64,000 bases of DNA from Streptomyces sp. MP131-18 (GCF_001984575.1 NZ_LZNS01000001.1:7083012-7147011), one strand, 5' to 3'. Positions 23,855 through 34,576 are shown, numbered from the stretch's first letter. Numbers and translations are program-made. Notes: generated by a model not told the origin, from the sequence alone.

Positions 23855-24904
23855 ATGCGACTCGGAATCAACCTCGGCTACTGGGGAGCCGGGATGGACG
23901 CGGACAATCTGGCCGTGGCCCAGGAGGCCGACCGGCTCGGCTACGAGGTCTGCTGGGCCGCGGAGGCGTACGGCTCGGACGCGCCCACGGTGCTCTCCTG
24001 GGTGGCCGCGCAGACCAGCAGGATCGACGTCGGCGCCGCCATCATGCAGATCCCGGCCCGGGCCCCGGCCATGACGGCGATGACCGCCGCCACCCTGGAC
24101 GCGCTCTCCGGCGGCCGGTTCCGCCTCGGCCTGGGCGTCTCGGGGCCGCAGGTGTCCGAGGGCTGGTACGGCACGGCGTTCGACCGGCCGCTCGCCAGGA
24201 CCCGCGAGTACGTCGAGATCGTCCGAAAGGCGATGTCCCGCGAACGGCTGACCCACGAAGGAGAGCACTGGACGCTTCCCCTGCCCGGCGGCCGGGGAAA
24301 GCCGATCAAGCTCACCGTCCACCCCGTCCGCGAGCGCATCCCGCTGTACATCGCGGCCATCGGCCCGAAGAACCTGACGCAGACCGGCGAGATCGCCGAC
24401 GGCGCGCTGGTGCTGTTCCTCGCGCCCGAGCACGCCGAGGAGACCACGCTGGCGCCGCTGCGCGCCGGGCGGGAGAAGGCCGGGCTGACGCTGGACGGCT
24501 TCGACGTCGTGCCGACCGTTCCCATGGCCGTGGGCGAGGATCTGGACGCGCTCGCGGACCACTTCCGCCCCTACACCGCGCTCTACGTCGGCGGCATGGG
24601 CAGCAGGGAGCAGAACTTCTACAACCGGCTGGCGCAGCGCATGGGGTACGAGAAGGAGGCCGACGAGATCCAGCGCCGCTACCTGAGCGGGGACCGGGAC
24701 GGCGCGGCCGCGGCGGTGCCCCGTTCGCTGATCGACGCCACGACGCTCATCGGCCCGCTGCCGCGGATCGCCGACCGGATGCGGGCCTATGCGGAGTCGG
24801 GCACCACCACCCTGTCGCTGATGCCCGCGGGCTTCACGCTCCAGGAGCGGATCGCCGGACTGCGGGCCGGAGTCGAGGCCATGGAACGGGCCGGGCTCGC
24901 CTGA
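23855..24904 (+). CDS. LLM-class F420-dependent oxidoreductase, 349 aa
   Basis: A luciferase-like TIM-barrel protein starting MRLGINLGYWGAG with LSGGRFRLGLGVSGPQVSEGW and YVEIVRKAMSRE, as expected for actinobacterial F420H2-dependent reductases/dehydrogenases. GGAGGAGCGCAC precedes the ATG. It is divergent from the aldo/keto reductase and followed 24 bp later by a phosphatase gene with its own promoter-like sequence. Substrate not deducible. Confidence 0.88.
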   Translation: MRLGINLGYWGAGMDADNLAVAQEADRLGYEVCWAAEAYGSDAPTVLSWVAAQTSRIDVGAAIMQIPARAPAMTAMTAATLDALSGGRFRLGLGVSGPQVSEGWYGTAFDRPLARTREYVEIVRKAMSRERLTHEGEHWTLPLPGGRGKPIKLTVHPVRERIPLYIAAIGPKNLTQTGEIADGALVLFLAPEHAEETTLAPLRAGREKAGLTLDGFDVVPTVPMAVGEDLDALADHFRPYTALYVGGMGSREQNFYNRLAQRMGYEKEADEIQRRYLSGDRDGAAAAVPRSLIDATTLIGPLPRIADRMRAYAESGTTTLSLMPAGFTLQERIAGLRAGVEAMERAGLA

Positions 24905-24916
24905 GCCCCGCTGATC

Positions 24917-24928
24917 TACGCTTGCCGC
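24917..24928 (+). promoter_or_regulatory. Leaderless promoter -10 box of the phosphatase gene
   Basis: TACGCT at 24917-24922 stands 6 nt before the ATG at 24929; no Shine-Dalgarno is present. Confidence 0.55.
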
Positions 24929-25621
24929 ATGCCCACCCTGCTGCTCATCCGGCACGGCCGGACCACCGCCAATTCCGCAGGCGTCCTCGCCGGCCGCGCG
25001 CCCGGCGTCCGGCTCGACGGCCACGGCACGGAGCAGGCCGCCGCGCTCCCCGGCCGGCTGGCCGGTATTCCGCTGGCCCTCGCCGTGCACAGCCCGCTGG
25101 AGCGCTGCGTCCAGACGCTGGCCCCGCTGCGCGAGGCGCGCCCCGGCCTTCCGGTGCACGCCGAGCCCCGCGTCACCGAGTGCGACTACGGCGAGTGGAC
25201 CAACCGCACGTTGAAGGAGCTGGCCGGGGAGCCGCTGATGGCGACCGTCAGGAGCCAGCCGTCGGCCGTGGTGTTCCCCGGCGGGGAGGCGATGCGGGAG
25301 GTGCACGCCCGCGTGGTCGCGGCGGCCAGGGAATGGGACGCCAGGGTCGCGGCGGAGCACGGCCCAGAGGCGGTGTGGCTGATGTGCACCCACGGTGACA
25401 ACATCAAGGCGGTCGTCGCGGACGCCCTCGGCCTGCACCTCGACCTGTTCCAGCGCATCGTTCCGCACCCGGCGTCGGTGACCGCCATCCGTTACGGCGA
25501 GCCGCCGCTGCTGCTCAGGTTCGGCGACACCGGCAGCCTGGAGGAGTTCGTTCCGGACACGGAGGAGGCCGCGCGCGATGCCGCGGAGGCCACCGAGGCT
25601 CCCGTGGGTGGTGGTGCCTGA
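24929..25621 (+). CDS. Histidine phosphatase family protein (MSMEG_4193-like), 230 aa
   Basis: Begins with the phosphoglycerate-mutase signature LLIRHGRTTANSAGVLAG (catalytic His9), with the acid donor region VTECDYGEWTNRTL and the second catalytic His in MCTHGDNIKAV. It fits the actinobacterial MSMEG_4193 family, a predicted phosphatase near F420 and mycothiol genes. Transcription is probably leaderless. DUF3090 follows after 65 bp in the same order as in other actinomycetes, where phosphatase, DUF3090 and the SCO1664-type gene form a conserved trio. Confidence 0.88.
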   Translation: MPTLLLIRHGRTTANSAGVLAGRAPGVRLDGHGTEQAAALPGRLAGIPLALAVHSPLERCVQTLAPLREARPGLPVHAEPRVTECDYGEWTNRTLKELAGEPLMATVRSQPSAVVFPGGEAMREVHARVVAAAREWDARVAAEHGPEAVWLMCTHGDNIKAVVADALGLHLDLFQRIVPHPASVTAIRYGEPPLLLRFGDTGSLEEFVPDTEEAARDAAEATEAPVGGGA

Positions 25622-25643
25622 CCACGGTGATCGCGAACCGCAG

Positions 25644-25649
25644 TAGGGT
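25644..25649 (+). promoter_or_regulatory. -10 element TAGGGT upstream of DUF3090
   Basis: TAGGGT lies 38 nt before the GTG at 25687; the same hexamer precedes several genes of the proteasome cluster in this window. Confidence 0.4.
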
Positions 25650-25686
25650 GCCAGTGTCTCAAGCAGTCGACCCAACGGAGCAGTAC

Positions 25687-26280
25687 GTGTCCCGTCAGGT
25701 ATTCCTCTACGACCCTCCCGAACGCTTTGTCGCCGGGACGGTCGGGCTGCCTGGCCGCCGTACCTTTTTCCTTCAGGCATCGGCGGACGGCCGCACGACC
25801 AGCGTGGCCCTGGAGAAGGCCCAGGTGGAAGCCCTCGCCGAGCGCATCGACGAGCTGCTCGACGAAGTAGTGCGGCGTGCGGGCGGCAACACGACCGTGC
25901 CCGCCGTCGCGCCCGCCGAGCTGACCGACACGGGACCGCTGGAGTCCCCCGTCGAGGAGGAGTTCCGCGTCGGCACCATGGCCTTGGCCTGGGACAGCGA
26001 CAGCGAGCGCATGATCGTCGAGGCCCAGGCCCTCGTCGAACTCGAAGCCGAAACCGAGGAGGCCTTCGCCGAGGCCGAGGAGCGGCTCCTGCGGGACGAC
26101 GAGAACGGCCCGCCCATGCTGCGCGTCCGCCTCAGCGGAACGATGGCCCGTGCCTTCGCCAAACGCGCCCTCGAAGTGGTGAACGCCGGCCGCCCGCCCT
26201 GCCCGCTCTGCAGCCTGCCGCTCGATCCGGAGGGACACGTATGTCCGCGCCAGAACGGATACCGCCGCAGCCGGGTGTGA
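25687..26280 (+). CDS. DUF3090 family protein, 197 aa
   Basis: GTG at 25687 (VSRQVFLYDPPERFVAGTVG) is chosen over an upstream in-frame ATG because GGAG stands 8 nt before it and because family members start at this motif. The C-terminus carries a zinc-knuckle-like CPLCSLPLDPEGHVCP. Function unknown, strictly conserved in actinobacteria next to the SCO1664-type gene. The last 40 nt overlap that downstream gene, indicating translational coupling. Confidence 0.85.
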   Translation: MSRQVFLYDPPERFVAGTVGLPGRRTFFLQASADGRTTSVALEKAQVEALAERIDELLDEVVRRAGGNTTVPAVAPAELTDTGPLESPVEEEFRVGTMALAWDSDSERMIVEAQALVELEAETEEAFAEAEERLLRDDENGPPMLRVRLSGTMARAFAKRALEVVNAGRPPCPLCSLPLDPEGHVCPRQNGYRRSRV

Positions 26281-27086
26281 CGGCCGACGAGGTGCTCTCC
26301 CGCGGCGAGTTGACCGTCCACGGACGCATCGTGGACGCCTCCAACACGGTGCTGTACGCCACCGCGGAGTGGGCGGGGCAGCGCCTCGGCTGCGTCTACA
26401 AGCCGGTTTCGGGGGAACGCCCGCTGTGGGACTTTCCCGAGGGCACCCTCGCGCAGCGCGAGGTCGCCACGTACGAGGTGTCCCGAGCCCTCGGCTGGGA
26501 CCTGGTGCCGCCCACGGTGCTGCGGGACGGCCCGCTGGGGCGCGGCATGTGCCAGCAGTGGGTGGGACCCGCGCCGGGCGCGGAGGGGGCCGGCAAGGGG
26601 CCCGACTCGCTGCTCGCGCTGATCGACGCCGAGGCGCCGGAGCCGGGCTGGAAGGCCGTGGGCCTCGCCCAGGTCGGGGCCGGGCGAACGGCCCTGCTGG
26701 TCCACGCGGACGACGAGCGGCTGCGCCGGGTGGCGGCGCTGGACGCCGTGATCAACAACGGTGACCGGAAGGGCGGTCACCTGCTGCCGCTGCCCGACGG
26801 CCGCCTGTACGGAATCGACCACGGCGTCACGTTCCACACCGACAACAAGCTGCGCACCCTGCTGTGGGGCTGGGCGGGCGAGCCGCTGCCGCCCGCCGTA
26901 CACGAGTCGCTGCGCACCCTCGATGCCGAACTCGCGGCGGACCGCCCGCTGCTGACGCGACTGCGCGCCCTGCTGACCCCGGACGAGTGCGAGGCGCTGC
27001 GCGCCAGAACGGCCACGCTGCTGCGCACCGGGCGCTACCCGGAGCCCAGCGGGGAGTGGCCGGCGATTCCGTGGCCCCTGGTGTGA
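26241..27086 (+). CDS. SCO1664 family protein, PI3/PI4-kinase-like fold, 281 aa
   Basis: Family features include the nucleotide-binding-like segment VYKPVSGERPLWDFP (Lys about 53), LAQREVATYEVSRALGWDLVPP, and the catalytic-loop analogue AVINNGDRKGGHLL followed by GIDHGVTFH, resembling the HD/DxG motifs of phosphatidylinositol-kinase-like proteins. GGAGGGACACGT precedes the ATG inside the DUF3090 gene. The biochemical activity is unproven; the kinase-like label is family knowledge. It directly precedes mshC, 50 bp away. Confidence 0.85.
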   Translation: MSAPERIPPQPGVTADEVLSRGELTVHGRIVDASNTVLYATAEWAGQRLGCVYKPVSGERPLWDFPEGTLAQREVATYEVSRALGWDLVPPTVLRDGPLGRGMCQQWVGPAPGAEGAGKGPDSLLALIDAEAPEPGWKAVGLAQVGAGRTALLVHADDERLRRVAALDAVINNGDRKGGHLLPLPDGRLYGIDHGVTFHTDNKLRTLLWGWAGEPLPPAVHESLRTLDAELAADRPLLTRLRALLTPDECEALRARTATLLRTGRYPEPSGEWPAIPWPLV

Positions 27087-27124
27087 TCCCGCCCGGCCCT
27101 GTCGTGACTGCGGCGGCATGCGGT

Positions 27125-27136
27125 TAGGCTCGGGGC
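27125..27136 (+). promoter_or_regulatory. Leaderless promoter -10 box of mshC
   Basis: TAGGCT at 27125-27130 ends 6 nt before the mshC ATG at 27137; no ribosome-binding site is present. Confidence 0.6.
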
Positions 27137-28366
27137 ATGCATGCCTGGCCAGCCTCAAAGGTTCCCGTTCTGCCCGGTCAAGGCCGTGATCTCTCGATTC
27201 ACGACACCGCGACGAACGGCCGGGTGACCCTCACCCCCGGACCGGTCGCCCGGATCTACGTCTGCGGCATCACCCCCTACGACGCCACCCACATCGGCCA
27301 CGCGGCCACCTACACCGCGTTCGACCTCGTGCAGCGGGTCTGGCTCGACACCAAGCGCCAGGTGCACTACGTGCAAAATGTCACCGATGTCGACGACCCG
27401 CTCCTGGAGCGGGCCGCGGCGACCGGCGTCGACTGGTCGGCGCTCGCAGAGCGCGAGACCGCCCTGTTCCGCGAGGACATGACGGCGCTTCGCGTCCTGC
27501 CGCCGCGCGACTTCGTCGGTGCGGTCGAGTCGATACCGGCCATCGTTCCCCTCGTCGAGCGGCTCCGGGCCGCCGGCGCCGCCTACGACGTCGACGGTGA
27601 CGTCTACTTCTCGGTCCAGGCCGACCCGCGCTTCGGGTCCGTCTCGCGGCTGGACGCCGCGGCGATGCGGACGCTGTCGGCGGAGCGCGGCGGTGACCCG
27701 GAGCGGCCGGGCAAGAAGGACCCGGTGGACCCGCTGCTGTGGCGCGCCGCCCGGCCGGGGGAGCCGTCCTGGGACGGCGCCTCGCTCGGCCCCGGCCGGC
27801 CGGGCTGGCATATCGAGTGCGTGGCCATCGCGCTCGACCGGCTCGGGATGGGGTTCGACGTGCAGGGCGGCGGGACCGATCTGGCGTTCCCGCACCACGA
27901 GATGGGCGCCTCGCACGCGCACGTCCTCACCGGCGGCCACCCCTTCGCCCGCTCCTACGTGCACGCCGGGATGGTGGGCTACGAGGGCGAGAAGATGTCG
28001 AAGTCGAAGGGGAACCTGGTCTTCGTCTCGCGGCTGCGGCAGGACGGGGAGGACCCGGCGGCGATCCGCCTGGCCCTCCTCGCGCACCATTACCGAGCCG
28101 ACTGGGAATGGACGGAGGCGGTGTTGGCCGCTGCGATGCGCAGGCTCGCGCACTGGCGGTCCGCGGTGTCCCGCCCCGAGGGGCCGCCCGCCGAGGGGGC
28201 CGTGGAGGAGATCCGCGCCGCGCTGGCGGACGACCTGGACGCGCCGGCGGCGCTGGCCGCCGTCGACCGCTGGGCCGATGACCAGGCCCGCGAGGGCGGC
28301 GGCGATCCGGGTGCCCCCGGCGTGATCAGCAGGGCCGTGGACGCCCTGCTCGGCGTGGCTCTCTGA
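27137..28366 (+). CDS. mshC: Cysteine--GlcN-Ins ligase (mycothiol biosynthesis), 409 aa
   Basis: MshC joins cysteine to glucosaminyl-inositol using ATP, the penultimate step to mycothiol, the actinobacterial thiol buffer. It is a cysteinyl-tRNA-synthetase paralogue lacking the tRNA-binding domain: zinc ligand Cys43 in YVCGITPYDATHIGHA, the HIGH box at 52-55, PGWHIECVAI, and the KMSKSKGN loop at 286-293. Length matches the family. It is convergent with the PAC2 gene. Confidence 0.95.
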   Translation: MHAWPASKVPVLPGQGRDLSIHDTATNGRVTLTPGPVARIYVCGITPYDATHIGHAATYTAFDLVQRVWLDTKRQVHYVQNVTDVDDPLLERAAATGVDWSALAERETALFREDMTALRVLPPRDFVGAVESIPAIVPLVERLRAAGAAYDVDGDVYFSVQADPRFGSVSRLDAAAMRTLSAERGGDPERPGKKDPVDPLLWRAARPGEPSWDGASLGPGRPGWHIECVAIALDRLGMGFDVQGGGTDLAFPHHEMGASHAHVLTGGHPFARSYVHAGMVGYEGEKMSKSKGNLVFVSRLRQDGEDPAAIRLALLAHHYRADWEWTEAVLAAAMRRLAHWRSAVSRPEGPPAEGAVEEIRAALADDLDAPAALAAVDRWADDQAREGGGDPGAPGVISRAVDALLGVAL

Positions 28367-28396
28367 CAGCTCCGCGGCCGGGGCCCCGGCGGCTGA

Positions 28397-29377
28397 TCAG
28401 TCGTCCGGGTCCCCGGCGCCCGGCTCCTGCCCGCTCTGGTCCGACTCAGGCGGGCGTCTGCGCGGTCTGGTGCGCCCGCTGCCCGGGTCGCGGAGGTAGG
28501 AGCCGGTGTCCCCGGCGGGCGGCTGCCCGTCGCGGCGGCGCAGATACCGTTCGAACTCCTTGGCAATCGCCTCCCCGGAGGCTTCGGGCAGCTCCGCGGT
28601 GTCCCGGGCCTCCTCGAGCGACTTCACGTACTCGGCGACCTCGCTGTCCTCCGCGGCCAGCTGGTCCACGCCGATCTGCCAGGCCCTGGCGTCCTCCGGC
28701 AGGTCGCCCAGCGGGATGCCGACGCCGAGCAGGTCCTCGAGCGCGTGCAGCAGCGCCAGCGACGCCTTCGGGTTGGGCGGCTGCGCGACGTAGTGCGGAA
28801 CGGCCGCCCACAGCGTCACCGCCGGCACCCCGGCGTGCGTGCAGGCTTCCTGGAGGATGCCGACGATGCCGGTGGGCCCCTCGTACCTGGACTCCTCCAG
28901 GTCGAGGGAACGGGCCAGGTCCTCGTCCGACGTCACGCTCGTCACCGGCACCGGCCGGGTGTGCGGGGTGTCACCGAGGAGGGCGCCGAGCACCACCACC
29001 ATCTCCACGCCCAGTTCGTGCGCGAAGCCGAGGATCTCGTTGCAGAACGAACGCCAGCGCATGCTCGGCTCGATACCGCGCACCAGAACGATGTCGCGGC
29101 GCGGTACCGGCCCGTGCTCCGAGCCGATCCGCACCACCGACAGCCGGGTCGTCGGCCAGGTGACGCGGCGCACCCCGCCGTCCAGCCAGATGTGCGGGCG
29201 GTTGACCTGGAAGTCGTAGTAGTCCTCGGCGTCCAGTGCCGCGAACACTTCCCCCTTCCACTCCCGCTCCAGATGAGCGACCGCGGCGGAGGCGGCGTCA
29301 CCAGCATCGTTCCAGCCTTCGAACGCGGCCACCATGACCGGGTCGACCAGCTCGGGAACTCCGTCGAGCTCGATCAC
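28397..29377 (-). CDS. PAC2 family protein, 326 aa
   Basis: The PAC2 fold starts right at the GTG (VIELDGVPELVDPVMVAAFE, GWNDAGDAASAAV), with WPTTRLSVVRIG, IEPSMRWRSF and VVVLGALLGDTPHTRPVPVT. In eukaryotes and archaea PAC2 proteins chaperone proteasome assembly; the actinobacterial members are uncharacterised in my knowledge. GGGAGGAGG precedes the start. The C-terminal 70 residues are charged and disordered. It lies 17 kb from the proteasome genes on the same core segment, which is suggestive only. Confidence 0.85.
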   Translation of the reverse strand: MIELDGVPELVDPVMVAAFEGWNDAGDAASAAVAHLEREWKGEVFAALDAEDYYDFQVNRPHIWLDGGVRRVTWPTTRLSVVRIGSEHGPVPRRDIVLVRGIEPSMRWRSFCNEILGFAHELGVEMVVVLGALLGDTPHTRPVPVTSVTSDEDLARSLDLEESRYEGPTGIVGILQEACTHAGVPAVTLWAAVPHYVAQPPNPKASLALLHALEDLLGVGIPLGDLPEDARAWQIGVDQLAAEDSEVAEYVKSLEEARDTAELPEASGEAIAKEFERYLRRRDGQPPAGDTGSYLRDPGSGRTRPRRRPPESDQSGQEPGAGDPDD

Positions 29378-29623
29378 CCAGCGCCTCCTCCCGGCCGGGG
29401 CGGGGGAGGTGCTCCCGGCCCGGCTGCCGTAAGTGTTCCGTGCGGCCCCAGCCTACGGCGTGACCGTGCCCAGCCCGCAGTCCTCGTACGCATGCGCACG
29501 GTCATCCACGGTGACCGGTCGCTCACTCCGCCGGTCGTCGTGCGCCCCACGGCGCCCGGCCCGGGCGCAGGTCCCGCCGCGCGATGTTGCCGCCGGGCGA
29601 ACGCCCGGGGCGGCCGGGGCCGT

Positions 29624-31219
29624 TCAGTGCCCGCGCAGCAGGTCGGCGACGCGGGCCCTTACCTCCTCCGTGTCGAGGCCGCGGATCGTCACCGTGGTAC
29701 GGCGGCGCAGCACGTCGTCCACGGTTCCGGCCCACTCGCGGTCGCGCGCGTACACCACCTGGGCCCAGATCTCGGGACCTTCGGGGTGCACGCGTTCGCC
29801 GAGTGCCGGGTTCCGGCGGACGAGGTCGGCGATCTCGAAGGCCAGGGAGCCGTAGTGGGTGGCCAGGTGCCGGACCGTCGCCGGGGCGAGGGCCGCGCCC
29901 GGGTCGCGGTCCGCGAGCAGCCGGTGCGCGACGGCGTCCGGATTGGCGACTCCCGGCAGCGGCACGCGCCGCACCAGGTCGCCCACCGGTGCCATGTCCT
30001 CGGCGAGCACCGAGCCGGGCAGTTTGGCGACCTTGTCGAGCACGGTCCGCCCGATGTGCCGGTAGGTGGTCCACTTGCCGCCCGCGACGGACAGCATGCC
30101 GCCGCTGCCCTCGGAGACGACCGTCTCGCGCCGTGCGGACGTGACGCCGCCGGGACCGGCGGGCAGCACGCGCAGTCCCGCGAACGCGTAGGTGAGCAGG
30201 GAACGGGACAGGTGTTCGTCGCGGATGGAGAGGGCGGCCTCGTCGAGGATCTGCCGGATGTCGGCTTCGGTGGCGTGGACCTCGGCCGGATCGCCCTCGT
30301 ACTCCTCGTCGGTGGTGCCGAGCAGCAGCTGGTCCTCCCAGGGGAGGGCGAAGGTGATGCGGTACTTGTCCACCGGGGTGGCCAGTGCGGCCCGCCAGGG
30401 CACCGTACGGCGCAGCACGATGTGGGCGCCCTTGGACAGCCGGATGCTCGGCTCGGCCCCCGGGTCCTCCATGCGCCGCAGGTGGTCCACCCAGGGTCCG
30501 GTGGCGTTGAGCACCAGCCGGGCGGTGACGCCGAACTCGGTGCCGTCCAGCCGGTCGCGCAGGTCCGCGCCGGTGACGCGCCCGCGGGTGAAGCGCAGGC
30601 CGGTGACCTCGGCGTGGTTGAGCACGGCGGCGCCGGATTCGACGGCGGCCCTGACGGTCATGACGGCCACGCGCGCGTCGTTCATCTGGTGGTCGCCGTA
30701 GACCGCGACGGCCTTCAGGTGCTCGGTGCGCAGCGCCGGGTTGGCGGCCGCGGCCTTGGCGGGGGAGATCACGCGCCCCACGCCGTCGCCGAACGCGGAC
30801 AGCGCCGAGTAGGCGAACACGCCGGCGCCCAGCTTGGCGGCGCCGTGCGGCCCGCCGCGGTAGACGGGGAGGTGGAACGTGAGCGGGTTCACCAGGTGCG
30901 GGGCGACGTCGCGGGAGAGGACGCGCCGCTCGTGGTGGTTCTCCGCGACCAGCCGGACGGCGCCGGTCTGGAGGTAGCGCAGCCCGCCGTGGACCAGCTT
31001 GGAGGAGGCCGATGAGGTGGCGCCGGCGAAGTCGCCGGCGTCCACCATCGCGACCCGCAGTCCCGACTGGGCGGCGTGCCAGGCGACGGATGTGCCCAGG
31101 ATGCCGCCGCCGACGACCAGCAGGTCGTAGGCGGCGGTGGCGAGCCGGTCCCTGGTCTCGGCGCGCCGCTCCGTGGCGGTCGTGGCGACGGCTGCGGCAG
31201 CCGGGTGCGGGGTGTTCAT
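29624..31219 (-). CDS. glpD: Glycerol-3-phosphate dehydrogenase, FAD-dependent, 531 aa
   Basis: Oxidises sn-glycerol 3-phosphate to dihydroxyacetone phosphate at the membrane. The FAD-binding Rossmann motif VVGGGILGTSVAW is at 35-47 and SSASSKLVHGGLRYL follows; LLGTTDEEYEGDP and the C-terminal helical domain are present. The ATG at 31219 is 6 nt after the glpK stop, with GAGGAG inside the end of glpK, so glpD is co-transcribed and probably coupled. It is the last gene of the glycerol operon. Confidence 0.95.
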   Translation of the reverse strand: MNTPHPAAAAVATTATERRAETRDRLATAAYDLLVVGGGILGTSVAWHAAQSGLRVAMVDAGDFAGATSSASSKLVHGGLRYLQTGAVRLVAENHHERRVLSRDVAPHLVNPLTFHLPVYRGGPHGAAKLGAGVFAYSALSAFGDGVGRVISPAKAAAANPALRTEHLKAVAVYGDHQMNDARVAVMTVRAAVESGAAVLNHAEVTGLRFTRGRVTGADLRDRLDGTEFGVTARLVLNATGPWVDHLRRMEDPGAEPSIRLSKGAHIVLRRTVPWRAALATPVDKYRITFALPWEDQLLLGTTDEEYEGDPAEVHATEADIRQILDEAALSIRDEHLSRSLLTYAFAGLRVLPAGPGGVTSARRETVVSEGSGGMLSVAGGKWTTYRHIGRTVLDKVAKLPGSVLAEDMAPVGDLVRRVPLPGVANPDAVAHRLLADRDPGAALAPATVRHLATHYGSLAFEIADLVRRNPALGERVHPEGPEIWAQVVYARDREWAGTVDDVLRRRTTVTIRGLDTEEVRARVADLLRGH

Positions 31220-31225
31220 CGTCTG

Positions 31226-32767
<1,542 letters not shown>

Positions 32768-32812
32768 AACGCGGCTCCTGGTCGTGGTGCGGGCGGGGGC
32801 GGACGGCGGGGG

Positions 32813-33625
32813 TCAGAACAGCAGGTTGTGGATGCCGGCCGCGATGGCGGCGCCGATGAGCGGGCCGACGACCGGAACCCAGGCGTAGCCCCAGTCGGAG
32901 CCGCCCTTGTTCGGCAGCGGCAGGAGGGCGTGGACGATGCGGGGGCCGAGGTCGCGGGCCGGGTTGATGGCGTAGCCGGTGGGGCCGCCGAGGGAGAGGC
33001 CGATGCCGACCACGACCAGGGCGACCATGAGCCCGCCGGTGCCGGACATGGTGAGGCCGTCGTTGAGGCCGATGCCGAGGACGAGGAAGATCAGGACGGC
33101 GGTCCCGATGATCTCCGTGGTGACGTTCTGCACGCTGTTGCGGATCTCGGGGGCGGTCGCGAACACGCCGAGCACGGGGCCCGGCTCCTGGCGCGAGGGT
33201 TCCCGGCGTTCCTCTGTCTCCGCGGCGGCGTCGAACGCCTTGGGGCCCGGGGTCCTGGAGCCGCTGACGACCTTGTGGTGTTCCAGGTGGGCCTGGAAGT
33301 GGCCGTAGTACGCGAGCCACACCAGGACGGCCCCGAGCAGCGCACCGGTCATCTCCCCGGCGACGTACGTGGGCACGTCGCCCCACTCGCCGGTGTCGAT
33401 CGCGAGGCCGAGCGTGACCGCCGGGTTGAGGTGGGCACCGGAAAGCTGGGTAGAGACGTAGAAGCCGGAGAGCACGCCGATGCCCCACCCGAAGGTGATG
33501 GCGACCCATCCGGCATCGAAGGACTTCGACTTTCTGAGGACGTTTCCTGCGACCACGCCGCAGCCGAGCAAGACCAGTACGGCGGTGCCGAGGACCTCGC
33601 CGAAAAAGATGTCGGAGCTGGACAC
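32813..33625 (-). CDS. glpF: Glycerol facilitator (MIP/aquaporin family), 270 aa
   Basis: A six-helix channel with both signature loops: GAHLNPAVTLG and YAINPARDLGPR. GTG at 33625 (VSSSDIFFGEVLGTAVLVLL) is preceded by AAAGGAG; the frame is open further upstream but lacks coding character. A cytoplasmic insertion at about 120-155 (HHKVVSGSRTPGPK...REPSRQEP) is longer than in E. coli GlpF. It is the first structural gene after gylR and has an operator-like palindrome in its leader. Confidence 0.93.
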   Translation of the reverse strand: MSSSDIFFGEVLGTAVLVLLGCGVVAGNVLRKSKSFDAGWVAITFGWGIGVLSGFYVSTQLSGAHLNPAVTLGLAIDTGEWGDVPTYVAGEMTGALLGAVLVWLAYYGHFQAHLEHHKVVSGSRTPGPKAFDAAAETEERREPSRQEPGPVLGVFATAPEIRNSVQNVTTEIIGTAVLIFLVLGIGLNDGLTMSGTGGLMVALVVVGIGLSLGGPTGYAINPARDLGPRIVHALLPLPNKGGSDWGYAWVPVVGPLIGAAIAAGIHNLLF

Positions 33626-33677
33626 CCGTGACTCCTTTGTCCTTCGTCCAGGGATTCCTGGTCGACGTCCGTCCGGT

Positions 33678-33694
33678 GTTCGACAATGTCGACC
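33678..33694. promoter_or_regulatory. Putative GylR operator in front of glpF
   Basis: GTTCGACAATGTCGACC at 33678-33694 matches 15 of 17 bases of the reverse complement of the sequence at 34577-34593 upstream of gylR. Both lie 40-55 bp before the respective start codons, as expected for one IclR-type repressor controlling both promoters. Confidence 0.6.
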
Positions 33695-33772
33695 ATCGAA
33701 CGGGAGTTTTCTCCCCGAAGAGGCTGTCGTCAAGGGTTGGGCGGCAGATACCTCTCGGGTATCCGGATTGTC

Positions 33773-34537
33773 CTAGAAGCGCCCGGCTCCGAGATCGCGC
33801 GACACGGACCTCGCGCAGTCCCGCACCGCGGCGATGAGGCGCGGGCTGAGCGCGCCGTCGGATCGCATGCGCTCCTCGGCGCCCGTGATCCCCACCGCGC
33901 CGACCGGCATTCGGCGGCGATCGAGGATGGGTGCGGCGATGGAGGCGACCCCGTCCCACGTCTCGCCGACGTCACTCGCCCAGCCGCGCGCCCGAACGCG
34001 TTCAAGCCCGCGTTCGAACTCCGCCGGGTCGGTCACGGTCAGCTCGGTGATCGCCGCGAAATCGCTCTCCATGACCTCGTTGTGCGCGACCGGGTCGTAG
34101 GCGGCCAGCACCTTGCCGAGCGCGGTGCTGTGCAGCGGCTGCATCGCGCCCACCTCCAGGACCTGCCTGCTGTCGTCCGGCCGGAAGACGTGGTGCACGA
34201 TCAGCACGCCCTGTTGGTGCAGCACGCCGACGTACGCGCTCTCCCCGCTGGAGCGCGCCAGGTCGTCCGTCCACACCAGGGCCCTGGCCCGCAGCTCGTG
34301 GACGTCGAGATAGCTGTTGCCCAGGCGCAGCAGCTCCGCGCCGAGCTGATAGCGGCCGGAGGAGGGGTCCTGCTCGACGAAGCCCTCCTGCTGGAGGGTG
34401 CGCAGCAGGCCGTGCGTGGTTGCCTTGGCGAGACCAATGGCGGATGCGATGTCGGACAGACCCAGCCGCCGCTCGCCGCCGGCGAGGAGCCGCAGGACTG
34501 CCGCGGCACGCTCAAGCGACTGGATGGTCCGAGCCAT
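33773..34537 (-). CDS. gylR: IclR family regulator of glycerol catabolism, 254 aa
   Basis: An N-terminal winged helix (residues 1-65: SLERAAAVLRLLAGGERRLG, IASAIGLAKATTHGLLRTLQ) precedes the IclR effector domain (ALGKVLAAYDP, VGETWDGVASIAAPI). ATG at 34537 has AGGAGG upstream. By position and family it is GylR, the glycerol(-3-phosphate)-responsive repressor of the gyl operon in Streptomyces. Putative binding sites occur upstream of both its own gene and glpF. No other regulator is in the vicinity. Confidence 0.9.
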   Translation of the reverse strand: MARTIQSLERAAAVLRLLAGGERRLGLSDIASAIGLAKATTHGLLRTLQQEGFVEQDPSSGRYQLGAELLRLGNSYLDVHELRARALVWTDDLARSSGESAYVGVLHQQGVLIVHHVFRPDDSRQVLEVGAMQPLHSTALGKVLAAYDPVAHNEVMESDFAAITELTVTDPAEFERGLERVRARGWASDVGETWDGVASIAAPILDRRRMPVGAVGITGAEERMRSDGALSPRLIAAVRDCARSVSRDLGAGRF

Positions 34538-34576
34538 GGGGCCGCCTCCTTGTTCCGGGTAACCCAAGCGCCTCCC

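Noticed and set aside
23768..25780. Upstream extension of the aldo/keto reductase frame to about 999 codons
   Set aside because: The extension is antisense to the F420 oxidoreductase and phosphatase genes; the reductase family begins at the ATG at 23767.
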